Positions 23,949 through 33,845 of a stretch of 45,651 bases of DNA are shown piece by piece (positions within the stretch are counted from its first letter, which is position 1; every line of letters begins with the position of its first letter). The translations under genes were made by a program, and so were the position numbers. The notes under the pieces are model-generated. The model saw nothing but the letters and a program-made list of their open reading frames with translations, searched no databases and was not told the DNA's origin. Source of the stretch: Nonomuraea endophytica (GTDB lineage: Bacteria; Actinomycetota; Actinomycetes; Streptosporangiales; Streptosporangiaceae). Location of the stretch: contig NZ_JACHIN010000007.1 of the NCBI RefSeq assembly GCF_014203235.1, forward strand, positions 176,810-222,460. The letters are read 5' to 3'.

Positions 23949-25682
23949 CTAGCTCACCAGGAACTGGGTCGCGGCCAGCTCGCGGTAGAGCGTGTCGGCG
24001 CCCACCAGTTCCTCGTGTGTGCCCATGGCCCGCACCGTGCCCGCCTCCATGACCACGATGCGGTCGGCGTTGGTGACGGTCGACAGCCGGTGGGCGATGA
24101 CCAGCACGGTCGTCTCCCTGGCCACCTCGGCGATGACCTCGCGCAGGCGCAGCTCGTTGACCGCGTCCAGCTGCGAGGTGGCCTCGTCGAGCAGCAGCAG
24201 CCGGGGCTTGCGCAGCAGCGCGCGGGCGATGGCCACCCGCTGCCGTTCGCCACCTGACAGCAGGACGCCCCGGTGGCCGACCGGGGTCTCCAGTCCCTCC
24301 GGCAGCCTTGAGACCAGGTCGTCGAGGCGCGTACGGCGTACCGCCCGCCACAGGTCGTCGTCGGTGGCGTTCTCGGCGGCGAACAACAGGTTCTCCCGCA
24401 ACGTCCCGGCCAGCACGGGCGCGTCCTGCTCCACGTAGCCGAGCGTGGCGCGCAGGTCGCCGAGCGGCCAGTCGCGGATCTCCCTGCCGCCGACGGTGAT
24501 CGTCCCGCCCTGGTGGTCGTAGAAGCGTTCCAGCAGCGCGAAGACCGTCGACTTGCCCGCACCCGACGGGCCCACGAGCGCGGTCAGGCCGCCGGGCGGC
24601 ACGTCGAAGGTGACGCCGTGGTGCACCTGTTCGCGGTCCTCGCCGTACTGGAAAGTGACGTCCTCGAAGGTCACGCCGACCGGCGCGCCCTCGCGGACCG
24701 TCGGGGCCGAGGCGGGCTCGGCGGGCAGGTCCTCGATCTCGCGGATGCGCTTCAGCGCGGCCAGGCCGTTCTGCAACTGCACCGCGCCCTCGACCAGCTG
24801 GCCGATCGGCGCCACCAGGTAGAAGAGGTAGAGCAGGAACGCGATCAGCGCCGAGACCTCCAGCGTGCCCGCCGCCACCCGGGCGCCGCCTACCGCCAGC
24901 ACGCACAGGAACGCGATCTGGACCGCCATCCAGGTGGCCACTCCGGCCAGCGAGGTCCAGCCCGCCACCTGCAGGCCGCGGTCGCGGGCGCGTACCGCCG
25001 CCTCGCCGACGACGTCGACCTCGCGCTCCTCGGCGCCGCTCGCCTTGACCGTCCGGTACGCCTGCAGCGCCCGGTCGAGCACCGCGCCCATCTCGCCCAC
25101 GGCTTCCTGCGCCTGGTGCTGGGCCTTCTGGATCTTCGGCATGACCAGCGCCACGAGCCCGCCGATGACGACGATGACCAGGAGCGTCACCAGCAGCAGG
25201 ATGCCGTCCATCGCGGCCATCATGACGATCGCGCCGACCAGCATGAAGACGGAGCCGATGGAGTCGACGATGCCGTTGGTCAGCACCGAGCGCAGCAACG
25301 TCGTGTCGCCGGTCACCCGTGACAGCAGGTCACCGGGCTTGAGCCGGTCCACGTCGGCCACGCGCAGCCTGAGCAACCGGTCGACGAGCTTGCGCCGCGC
25401 CCCGAGGACGATGCCCTCACCGGTGCGCTCCATCAGGTAGCTGCCCCCGGCCGAGACGACCGCGCCCACCAGCACCGCGATCGTGAGCCCGATCAACGGC
25501 GCGGCCATGGACTGCTTGGCGCCGAACGCGTCGACCACGTACTTGGCCAGCAGCGGCATGGCCAGGCCCGCGATCGAGCCGATCAGGCTGAGCACGCCGC
25601 CCAGCACCAGGATCCCCCGATGTGGCCTGAGGTACCCGATCAGCACCTTGAACGGCGCCTTTCCCCCTGCGTCCTCGTCCAT
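23949..25682 (-). CDS. ABC exporter half-transporter, multidrug type (fused permease-ATPase)
   Basis: 577 residues. The N-terminal membrane domain has six helices (about 20-310; for example GILVLGGVLSLIGSIAGLAM and GILLLVTLLVIVVIGGLVAL). The nucleotide-binding domain begins near 345: VTFEDVTFQYGED, Walker A VGPSGAGKSTVFALLERFYD, Q loop in YVEQDAPVLAGTLREN, signature LLSGGERQRVAIARALL, Walker B LLLLDEATSQLD, and switch His in VIAHRLSTV. It resembles BmrA/LmrA-like homodimeric exporters. The start is the ATG at 25680-25682 with AAGGGGAAC upstream on the minus strand; 36 more open codons upstream are not convincing. It faces away from the DUF4331 gene across two operator-like sites. The substrate is unknown. 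Confidence 0.93.
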   Translation of the reverse strand: MDEDAGGKAPFKVLIGYLRPHRGILVLGGVLSLIGSIAGLAMPLLAKYVVDAFGAKQSMAAPLIGLTIAVLVGAVVSAGGSYLMERTGEGIVLGARRKLVDRLLRLRVADVDRLKPGDLLSRVTGDTTLLRSVLTNGIVDSIGSVFMLVGAIVMMAAMDGILLLVTLLVIVVIGGLVALVMPKIQKAQHQAQEAVGEMGAVLDRALQAYRTVKASGAEEREVDVVGEAAVRARDRGLQVAGWTSLAGVATWMAVQIAFLCVLAVGGARVAAGTLEVSALIAFLLYLFYLVAPIGQLVEGAVQLQNGLAALKRIREIEDLPAEPASAPTVREGAPVGVTFEDVTFQYGEDREQVHHGVTFDVPPGGLTALVGPSGAGKSTVFALLERFYDHQGGTITVGGREIRDWPLGDLRATLGYVEQDAPVLAGTLRENLLFAAENATDDDLWRAVRRTRLDDLVSRLPEGLETPVGHRGVLLSGGERQRVAIARALLRKPRLLLLDEATSQLDAVNELRLREVIAEVARETTVLVIAHRLSTVTNADRIVVMEAGTVRAMGTHEELVGADTLYRELAATQFLVS

Positions 25683-25740
25683 TGTTCCCCTTTCCGGAAT
25701 TTCCGATAACTCCAACGAACGAACGGTCCGATCCGTACCC

Positions 25741-25783
25741 GTCAACCTAAATTGACGACCTAAGTATGTCAACTTTGATTGAC
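25741..25783. promoter_or_regulatory. Tandem pair of GTCAA-N6-TTGAC palindromes in a divergent promoter
   Basis: GTCAACCTAAATTGAC (25741-25756) and GTCAACTTTGATTGAC (25768-25783) share the form GTCAA-N6-TTGAC and start exactly 27 bases apart. They lie between the divergent ABC exporter and DUF4331 genes, where either promoter could be covered. The binding protein is not obvious; no regulator gene is adjacent. Confidence 0.6.
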
Positions 25784-25872
25784 TTCTCATCCCAGAGGAG
25801 GAGTCGTGCGAATAGGGCGTCGAGGAACCCCGGCCGGAACCTCAGCCAGGACCAAGACTGAAAGGACCGACC

Positions 25873-27246
25873 ATGGAGCTCCGGATCAACCGGCGCGCTC
25901 TTATCGGACTGGGCGTCGCGGCGGCATTGACCGCCTCCTCGTTCGCCCTGCTCCGAACTGACACCGGCATGGCTTCCTCGCACCGCGAGGCACCGGCGAT
26001 CTCGGGCGACCCGCGTAACGACAACACCGACGTCTACGCGTTCGTCAGCCCCGACAAGCCCGACACCGTCACCCTGCTCGCCAACTGGATCCCGTTCGAG
26101 GAGCCCCAGGGCGGCCCCAACTTCTACTTCTTCGACACCAAGTCCCGCTACAACATCAAGATCGACAACGACGGCGACGCCAAGCCCGACATCACGTACC
26201 AGTGGACCTTCCGCGACGAGGACAAGCGCGGAAACACCACGTTCCTGTACAACAACGGGCCCGTCACCTCGCTGAACGACCAGAACCTGCTCTTCCGCCA
26301 GCGCTACACGCTCAAGCGGATCACCGAGAGCGCCACCACCACCCTCGTCGCCAACGGCGTCGTCGCCCCCAGCAACGTCGGGCCCGCCTCGATGCCCGAC
26401 TACGGCACGCTGCGCTCGCAGGCCATCACCAACATCCCCGGCGGCAAGACCTTCGCCGGGCAGTCCGACGAGGCGTTCTTCCTCGACCTGCGCGTCTTCG
26501 ACCTGCTCTACGGCGGCAACCTGTCCGAGGTCGGCCAGGACACGCTCAAGGGCTACAACGTCCACACGCTCGGCCTGCAGGTCGCGGCCGAGGACCTGGC
26601 GCTCAAGGCCGACGCCAAGCGCAACCCGGTCATCGGCGTGTGGTCCACCACCGACAAGTGGGGCCCCAACGGCTACAAGCAGGTCTCGCGCCTGGGCGAG
26701 CCGCTGGTCAACGAGCTCGTGGTGCCCGCCGGGCTGAAGGACGCGTTCAACGCCCTGCCCCCGGAGAAGGACGCCGACGTCCCGGCCGTGGTCAAGCGCG
26801 TCACCGACCCCGAACTGGCCAGGCTCCTCGAGTCCATCTACGGCATCAAGGCCCCGGCCACCCCGCGCAACGACCTGGTCCAGATCTTCCTGACCGGCAT
26901 CGCCAAGGGCAACGGCCCGATCATGGCCGACCTGAACTCGCAGTCGCTCAACAAGGACGCGGGCAAGCTGCGCCCCGCCGAGATGATGCGGCTCAACATG
27001 TCGATCCCGCCCACGAAGGACCCGAACCGGCTCGGCGTGCTCGCCGGTGACCTGCAGGGCTTCCCGAACGGCCGGCGGCTCAGCGACGACGTCGTGGACA
27101 TCGAGCTCCAGGCCGTGGCCGGGGCGGCGGTGTCGGGCAAGCTCATCCCGGCGCTGACCGACAAGGTCGACCAGAACGACAAGCCGTTCGGCACCACGTT
27201 CCCGTACATTCCGCTGCCCAGCAATGTCGCGGTGAACCAGCGATAA
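25873..27246 (+). CDS. Exported DUF4331 family protein
   Basis: 457 residues. The N-terminus (LRINRRALIGLGVAAALTAS) is a signal peptide with twin Arg, cleaved somewhere before residue 34. The mature protein opens with ASSHREAPAISGDPRNDNTD and VYAFVSP, the hallmark start of DUF4331. Also typical are LLANWIPFEEPQGGPNFYFF, YNIKIDNDGDAKPDITYQW, and the C-terminal LQGFPNGRRLSDDVVDIELQ. The family's biochemical role is unknown to me. A hairpin terminator follows 8 bases after the stop, yet the TPR and NicO metal-transporter genes follow on the same strand, suggesting a functional group. AAGGACCGACC is the likely ribosome site for ATG 25873. Confidence 0.92.
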   Translation: MELRINRRALIGLGVAAALTASSFALLRTDTGMASSHREAPAISGDPRNDNTDVYAFVSPDKPDTVTLLANWIPFEEPQGGPNFYFFDTKSRYNIKIDNDGDAKPDITYQWTFRDEDKRGNTTFLYNNGPVTSLNDQNLLFRQRYTLKRITESATTTLVANGVVAPSNVGPASMPDYGTLRSQAITNIPGGKTFAGQSDEAFFLDLRVFDLLYGGNLSEVGQDTLKGYNVHTLGLQVAAEDLALKADAKRNPVIGVWSTTDKWGPNGYKQVSRLGEPLVNELVVPAGLKDAFNALPPEKDADVPAVVKRVTDPELARLLESIYGIKAPATPRNDLVQIFLTGIAKGNGPIMADLNSQSLNKDAGKLRPAEMMRLNMSIPPTKDPNRLGVLAGDLQGFPNGRRLSDDVVDIELQAVAGAAVSGKLIPALTDKVDQNDKPFGTTFPYIPLPSNVAVNQR

Positions 27247-27254
27247 GCCACCAT

Positions 27255-27285
27255 CCGGCCGCTCCTCCTCTCCGGGAGCGGCCGG
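27255..27285 (+). terminator. Hairpin terminator after the DUF4331 gene
   Basis: CCGGCCGCTCC (27255-27265) pairs perfectly with GGAGCGGCCGG (27275-27285) across a 9-base loop, 8 bases after the stop codon. TTCCC follows. Confidence 0.75.
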
Positions 27286-27394
27286 TTCCCTCGGCGGGCG
27301 ACACTCCCGAACGCCCGCCGTCCGACCGGCCGGCCGCACCCCGTCGCGGCCGGCCGGTCACCTCCGCACCCCGTCTCGCCCCGGCCTTTCGCGT

Positions 27395-27449
27395 CCGGAT
27401 CAGTCATCTCCACCCCCCGACCCATCGCGGCCGGATCAGTCATCTCCAC
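27395..27449. repeat. Direct repeats upstream of the TPR gene
   Basis: CCGGATCAGTCATCTCCAC occurs at 27395-27413 and again at 27431-27449, with a 36-base period; a weaker third unit (CCGGTCACCTCC) lies near 27353. The array fills much of the 225-base gap between the DUF4331 and TPR genes. Confidence 0.7.
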
Positions 27450-27471
27450 TCCCTGAACGGAGCCACCCGCC

Positions 27472-28680
27472 ATGCGCTGGATCGTCGCGCTCGCCCTGGC
27501 CGGGGCCCTGGCACTGACCGCCTACGCGGTGTTCGCCCCGCCCGCGCCCTCGGCCGAGCCGCCCGCCGTGTTCACCGAGACACTGCAGGCGCGCCTGGCC
27601 CGGCTGCCCGGCGACCACCGCGCCTGGGCCCAGCTCGGCATGGAGCACATCGAACAGGCCAGGACCACCGGCGACCCCGCCTACTACCCGAAGGCCGAGG
27701 GCGCGCTGGCCAAGGCCGCCGCGCTCGCGCCGCGTGACGACGCCGTGCTGACCGGCCGCGCGGCCCTCGCCGCCGGCCGCCACGAGTTCAAGCAGGCGGT
27801 ACGGCTGGCCGAGCAGGCCATCTCCGTCAACGCCTACAGTTCGACCGCCCACGGCATCCTGGCCGACGCCCTCACCCAGCTCGGCGACCTGCCCGGCGCC
27901 CAGCGCGCCGTGGACAAGATGCTCGCCCTGCGCCCCGGGGTGCCGTCGTTCACCCGCGCCTCGTATGCCGCCGAGCTGCGCGGGGACGCCGTCTCGGCGA
28001 CGGAGTTGATGCGGCTCGCGCACGAGGACGCGTACCGGCCGGCTGACCTCGCCTACACCCGCTACTACCTGGGCGAGCTGTCACTGCGATCCGGCGCGCT
28101 GCGGGAGGCCGACCGCTGGTACACGCTGGCGCAGCAGGCCATGCCCGCCTACGTGCCCGCGATGGCCGGACGCGCCCGCGTTGCCGCCCTGTCCGGCCGT
28201 CTCCCCGAGGCGCTGGACCTTTACCAGACGGTCGTGAACCGGCTGCCCCTGCCCCAATACCTGCTCGAACAGGGCGAGACCCGCATCAAGGCCGGACTGC
28301 CCGCCGACTGGACGCTCCTGAAAGCCCAGCGCCGCCTCTACGAGGATGCCGGCGTCCGCGACGCCCTGACCTGGGCGGAGTTCGAGGCCTACCACGGCTC
28401 CCCCACCGCCGCCGTCCGCCTGGCCCGCGCCGAATACGCCGACAACCGCAACGCCGTCGCCGCCGACGCCCTGGCCTGGGCTCTGCACCGGGCGGGGCGG
28501 TCGCGGGAGGCGCTGCCGTACGCGGAGAAGGCGACGGCGAGCGGCTGGCGCAACGCGATCCTCCACCACCACCGCGCCGAAATCGAACGCGCCCTGGGCC
28601 GCCGCCCCTCCTCCATCTCCGCCAAGAGCCTGAACCCGGCCTTCGACCCGTCCCTGCCCGCCCTTGCGAGGTTCTCGTGA
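27472..28680 (+). CDS. TPR-repeat protein with N-terminal membrane anchor or signal
   Basis: 402 residues. An N-terminal hydrophobic segment (MRWIVALALAGALALTAYAV) is an anchor or signal. The rest is helical and built from tetratricopeptide-like repeats, for example AWAQLGMEHIEQARTT, AVLTGRAALAAGRHEFKQAV, TAHGILADALTQLGDLPGAQ, ADLAYTRYYLGELSLRSGAL and ALAWALHRAGRSREALPYAE. Such proteins act as protein-binding scaffolds. The stop overlaps the NicO start (GTGA), so the two are translationally coupled. No enzymatic motif is visible. The DUF4331-TPR-NicO order suggests a shared role at the cell surface, possibly metal handling; this is inferred. Confidence 0.88.
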   Translation: MRWIVALALAGALALTAYAVFAPPAPSAEPPAVFTETLQARLARLPGDHRAWAQLGMEHIEQARTTGDPAYYPKAEGALAKAAALAPRDDAVLTGRAALAAGRHEFKQAVRLAEQAISVNAYSSTAHGILADALTQLGDLPGAQRAVDKMLALRPGVPSFTRASYAAELRGDAVSATELMRLAHEDAYRPADLAYTRYYLGELSLRSGALREADRWYTLAQQAMPAYVPAMAGRARVAALSGRLPEALDLYQTVVNRLPLPQYLLEQGETRIKAGLPADWTLLKAQRRLYEDAGVRDALTWAEFEAYHGSPTAAVRLARAEYADNRNAVAADALAWALHRAGRSREALPYAEKATASGWRNAILHHHRAEIERALGRRPSSISAKSLNPAFDPSLPALARFS

Positions 28681-30467
28681 GCATGATCGCGTCGCTGGTG
28701 CTGTCCGGCGCCCTCCTGGCCCACCCGCTGGGCAACTTCACCGTCAACCACCACAATGCCCTGCGGGTCCTTCCCGACCGTGTCGAGAACACCGCCGTAG
28801 TGGACCTCGCCGAACTGCCCACGCTCCAGGCGGGCGACGGCGTGTCGGCGGCCGCGGAGTGCGACGCGTTGGCGCGAGCACAACGCCTGGTCATCGACGG
28901 TACGGCGGCGCCGTGGCGAGTCACCTCCGCGACCTTCGCGTTCACTCCTGGCCAGGGCGGCTTGCGAACCAGCCGCCTGACCTGCGAGCTGACGACCGAC
29001 ACCGGCGACATTTCCGGCGGCGTCACCTTTGAGGACCTTTTTCAGCAGGACCGGATCGGCTGGCGAGAGATCACCGCCATGGGCAACGGAGTCCAGCTCT
29101 CAGGCTCGACCGTCGGCACAACCAGCATCAGCAACCAACTACGCCAGTATCCGGACGACCTCCTGTCCAACCCCCTGAACCAGCACACCGCCACCTTCAC
29201 CGCCACCCCCGCACCCGGCTCCTCTTCCACGACCAGCCGGGGTGAGGCGGAGACCAACACCGGACCTGCGACCCGCACCGGAGTGGGACCCGGCAGCGAG
29301 CCGGGAACAGGCGGGCTGGGAACCGGCGGGCTCGGGACCAGCGGGCTGGGAACCGGCGGGCTCGGGACCAGCGGGCTGGGAACCGGCGGGCTCGGGACCA
29401 GCGGTGGGCTCGCGGTGCCCGTGATCGGCGGGCCCATCGGCGAGGCGCTCGCCTTCGTCGACCAGACCTTCACCAACCTGATCGGCACCGACGGCCTCAC
29501 CCTGCCGCTCGGGCTGCTCGCCGTGTTGCTGGCGATGCTGCTCGGCGCCGGGCACGCGCTGATCCCCGGACACGGCAAGACCATCATGGCCGCCTACCTG
29601 GCCGGTCGCAGGGGCCGCCCGCGCGACGCGCTCGTGGTGGGCGCCACGGTGACGGCCACCCACACGGCCGCCGTCCTGGTGGTGGGGCTGCTGCTGAGCG
29701 TGTTCACCGCTCTGGCCGGGGAGTCGGTGCTGTCCTGGCTCGGCGTGACCAGCGGGGTCCTGATCGCCGCAATCGGCATAAAACTCCTCACCTCCCGCAA
29801 CCCCGCGCACGGCCACGGCCACGGCCACGGCCATGGCCATGGGCACGGGCACGGCCATGGGCACGGGCACGGCCATGGCCAGGGCCACGGGCATGGGCAT
29901 GGGCATGGCCAGGGCCACGGGCATGGGCATGGGCACACGGCCACACCAGCGCAGGATCACGAGAATGAGCTCGGCCAGAGGCACAAGGGCGACACCCTCG
30001 TGGCCGGGCACGGTGGCGAGCATGGCGACCACGATGCGGTCGGCCACGGGCACGGGCACGGGCATGGGGACACGGACGAGCATGGGCATGAGGGCGAGCG
30101 GGGGCCTGAGGGCGAACGCGGGCGTGGGGGCGTGCGGGGGTATCGGAGGCGGGGGCTGGTGGGGTTGGGGGTGGCTGGGGGGCTGGTGCCGAGTCCGTCG
30201 GCGCTGATCGTGCTGCTGGGGGCGATCGGGCTGGGTCGTACCTGGTTCGGGATCGCGCTCGTCGCCGCCTACGGTCTGGGCATGGCCGCCACCCTCACCG
30301 TCACCGGCCTGCTCCTGGTCAAGCTGGCCGACCGTCTGGAACGCCGCGCCGCGACCGGTCACCGCATCGCCGCCCGCCTGTCCGGCCTGGCCCCGGTGGG
30401 CACCGCCGCGATGGTCATCCTTCTGGGCGCCGGGCTGGCCATCCGCTCAGCGGCGGGCGTCCTCTAG
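28677..30467 (+). CDS. NicO/RcnA-like nickel-cobalt transporter with Gly-rich linker and His-rich loop
   Basis: 596 residues from GTG 28677 (ATG 28683 is also possible). A signal-like N-terminus is followed by an extracytoplasmic domain (about 20-180), a Gly/Thr/Ser linker from three perfect 30-base repeats, and a membrane domain. The transporter motifs are LLGAGHALIPGHGKTIMAAY (HxxxPGHGK) and THTAAVLVVGLLLSVFTALA, typical of NicO/RcnA Ni2+/Co2+ transporters. A loop of about 100 residues between helices begins with some 20 alternating Gly-His pairs and contains further HGHGHGHG clusters; it should bind metal. The final helices include PSALIVLLGAIGLGRTWFGI. RcnA proteins export nickel and cobalt, others import; direction is not clear here. 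The linkage to a nickel-type urease-like cluster 20 kb away is only suggestive. Confidence 0.88.
   Translation: MSMIASLVLSGALLAHPLGNFTVNHHNALRVLPDRVENTAVVDLAELPTLQAGDGVSAAAECDALARAQRLVIDGTAAPWRVTSATFAFTPGQGGLRTSRLTCELTTDTGDISGGVTFEDLFQQDRIGWREITAMGNGVQLSGSTVGTTSISNQLRQYPDDLLSNPLNQHTATFTATPAPGSSSTTSRGEAETNTGPATRTGVGPGSEPGTGGLGTGGLGTSGLGTGGLGTSGLGTGGLGTSGGLAVPVIGGPIGEALAFVDQTFTNLIGTDGLTLPLGLLAVLLAMLLGAGHALIPGHGKTIMAAYLAGRRGRPRDALVVGATVTATHTAAVLVVGLLLSVFTALAGESVLSWLGVTSGVLIAAIGIKLLTSRNPAHGHGHGHGHGHGHGHGHGHGHGHGQGHGHGHGHGQGHGHGHGHTATPAQDHENELGQRHKGDTLVAGHGGEHGDHDAVGHGHGHGHGDTDEHGHEGERGPEGERGRGGVRGYRRRGLVGLGVAGGLVPSPSALIVLLGAIGLGRTWFGIALVAAYGLGMAATLTVTGLLLVKLADRLERRAATGHRIAARLSGLAPVGTAAMVILLGAGLAIRSAAGVL
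29311..29400 (+). repeat. Three perfect 30-base in-frame repeats in the nicO-like gene
   Basis: The unit encodes a ten-residue Gly-rich segment (GLGTGGLGTS in one phase) and occurs at 29311-29340, 29341-29370 and 29371-29400 without a mismatch. It forms the linker between the extracytoplasmic and membrane domains and should vary in copy number between strains. Confidence 0.9.
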
Positions 30468-30473
30468 CAACCC

Positions 30474-31058
30474 CTAGATGACGCCCTCGCGGGCGGCTGT
30501 GGCGGCGGCGTCGGCCGCGCGTTCCGCGTCGCGGGCGGTGACCGGTTCGTGGGTGACGAACAGCCGGTAGTAGATGGGCGCGACGGCCATCCGGATCACG
30601 TCGGCGGCGTCGGTGTCCGGGGAGAGTTCGCCGCGCTCGACGGCCCGTTCGACGACTTTCGCCGCCTGTTCGTGGCGGGCCACGAAGAAGTCGTGCAGGG
30701 ACCGGGCGGCGCCGCCGCTCTGCACGGCCGCCGCCACGAACGCGGCGGCGATCGGCCCGGCCACGGGGTCGGCGAACCCGTTGCGCACCAACTGGGCGAT
30801 CTCCCGCAGATCCTCCTGGAGTGAGCCGGTGTCGGGCACCGGCCACGGCTCCCCCTGCGCGAGCTCCAGCGCGTCCGCGATGAGCCCCTCCGCGTTGCCC
30901 CACCGGCGGTACACGGTCGTCTTGTGCACGCCCGAGCGGAGCGCCACGTTCTCCACGGTCAGCCCGTTGTAGCCGTGTTCGGCCAGTTCGGTGAGCGTGG
31001 CCTGCCGTACGGCATCGCGTACGCGAGCACTGCGACCCCCGGGACGTGTAGTCGTCAA
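30474..31058 (-). CDS. TetR family regulator, divergent from the ABC-F/vgb operon
   Basis: 194 residues. The start is a TTG at 31056-31058 with GGAG 7 bases upstream; no better start exists. The DNA-binding domain is RDAVRQATLTELAEHGYNGL, TVENVALRSGVHKTTVYRRW, GNAEGLIADALEL (residues about 13-62). The C-terminal domain belongs to the TetR_C_16-like group (LREIAQLVRNGFADPVAGPI, LHDFFVARHEQAAKVVERAV, VIRMAVAPIYYRLFVTHEPV). The gene is divergent from the ABC-F gene with 74 bases between, so it probably controls that operon in response to an antibiotic or metabolite. It converges with the NicO gene with only 6 bases between stops. Confidence 0.9.
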   Translation of the reverse strand: MTTTRPGGRSARVRDAVRQATLTELAEHGYNGLTVENVALRSGVHKTTVYRRWGNAEGLIADALELAQGEPWPVPDTGSLQEDLREIAQLVRNGFADPVAGPIAAAFVAAAVQSGGAARSLHDFFVARHEQAAKVVERAVERGELSPDTDAADVIRMAVAPIYYRLFVTHEPVTARDAERAADAAATAAREGVI

Positions 31059-31132
31059 AGTCTACTCCAGTTGCATTAGCCGACCATGCCATGTTAGCTT
31101 AACGCGACACCAGTAGCGATAGGAGCTTCACT

Positions 31133-32625
<1,493 letters not shown>

Positions 32626-32632
<7 letters not shown>

Positions 32633-33468
32633 TCAACGGTTCTCCCTACGGCGTCGCCACCGGCCCCGACGGCGCCCTGTGGTTCACGCTGGTCAAAGAG
32701 GGCCGGATCGGGCGGGTCACGCCGGGCGAGGACCCCACGGTCTTCCAGCTCGACCCCGCCGACGGCCAGCCGACCGTGATCACCCAGGGGGTCGACGGCG
32801 CGCTGTGGTTCACCGAGTTCACCGGCTGCCGGATCGGGCGGATCACCGTTGACGGCACGGTCACCGCCTTCGAGACGGCCTCGCCGTACGGCATCACCGC
32901 CGGCCCCGACGGGGCCATGTGGTTCACGCAGCTGCAGGGCGACCAGATCGGCCGCATCACCCCGACCGGCGAGATCACCCGCTACCCGCTCGCGACCGAG
33001 GGCGCGATGCCGTCGATGATCGTGACCGGGCCGGACGGCGCGCTGTGGTTCACCCTCAACCAGGGCAACGCGATCGGCCGCATCACCGTGGACGGCGAGG
33101 CGACGCAGTACCCGCTGCCCACGGCGGGCGCCGCCCCGGTGGGCATCTGCGCGGGTCCGGACGGGGCGCTGTGGTTCGTGGAGATCGGCGCGGGCCAGGT
33201 GGGCCGGATCGACACCTCCGGCACGATCACCGAGTTCCCGCTGCCCGACCGCGCCGCCCGACCGCACGCCATCGTGACCGGTCACGACGGCGCCCTCTGG
33301 TTCACGCAGTGGGGCTCCGGCACGCTGGGCCGTATCACGATCGAGGGCACGATCGAGGAGTTCCCCCTGGACGGCGCGGAACCCCACGGGCTCACGGCCG
33401 GGTCCGACGGCCTGATCTGGGTCGCGATGGAGTCCGGCGCCCTGGAACCCAGGCGCGCCGCTAGGTGA
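32626..33468 (+). CDS. vgb: Virginiamycin B lyase (streptogramin B lyase)
   Basis: A 280-residue seven-bladed propeller. Each blade repeats the pattern GPDGALWFT ... IGRIT (for example GVATGPDGALWFT, GITAGPDGAMWFT, IVTGPDGALWFT, ICAGPDGALWFV). Vgb opens the lactone ring of type B streptogramins by elimination. The catalytic residues are in place: His in RPHAIVTGHDGALWFTQW, His in EPHGLTAGSDGLIWVAM, and Glu in AMESGAL. Family length is about 290-300. It overlaps the ABC-F gene, so the two are co-translated: one would protect against streptogramin A-type drugs, the other destroys type B. Propellers of this pattern also occur in unrelated lyases and sensors, so activity is likely but not certain. 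Confidence 0.88.
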
Positions 33469-33829
33469 GGTCGGCGGCTCGCGTGTAGACGTCCTTGCCC
33501 AGTTCCCTGGCGACGCTGACCATGCGGTCGGCTCCGGCGGAGGGCCCGCCGATGCGGAGCACCGCGTCGCAGCGGGCCAGCAGCCGTTCGGCGACGGGAT
33601 GGAAGATCTCGTCAAACAGCGCGTCGCCCACCCGTTCGCTGCCCGCGGTCTCCAGCAGCGGCAGGGCCAGGGCCTCGCCGGTGACCGGCAGGTGACCGGC
33701 GCGGAAGAGCGTCAGGGCGACCTCGTTCATGGCGTCGACGTTCGCCTGAAGTTTGGCGGGGTCGTCGCCGGTGCCCGACCGGTAGGGTCCGGCCACGAGG
33801 ATCATCAGCGGGCGGGAAGAACTGCTCAC
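33461..33829 (-). CDS. DUF4406 / nucleoside deoxyribosyltransferase-like protein
   Basis: 122 residues. The start MILVAGPYRSGTGDDPAKLQ, the segment ANVDAMNEVALTLFRAGHLP and the end ADRMVSVARELGKDVYT fit the DUF4406 family, distantly related to nucleoside 2-deoxyribosyltransferases. The nucleotide-binding-type GPYRSG turn is present. It lies 16 bases downstream of the DeoR gene on the same strand, so the two form an operon, and its 3' end overlaps that of vgb by 8 bases in convergent orientation. Function unknown; a role in nucleoside or sugar turnover is a guess based on the fold and the DeoR partner. Confidence 0.8.
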   Translation of the reverse strand: MSSSSRPLMILVAGPYRSGTGDDPAKLQANVDAMNEVALTLFRAGHLPVTGEALALPLLETAGSERVGDALFDEIFHPVAERLLARCDAVLRIGGPSAGADRMVSVARELGKDVYTRAADLT

Positions 33830-33845
33830 AGGGTGGTCTCCTTCT

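Noticed and set aside
29800..29945. Gly-His coding repeat as a CRISPR or non-coding satellite
   Set aside because: The sequence stays in frame inside the NicO gene and encodes alternating Gly-His; unit lengths and spacers do not fit a CRISPR array.
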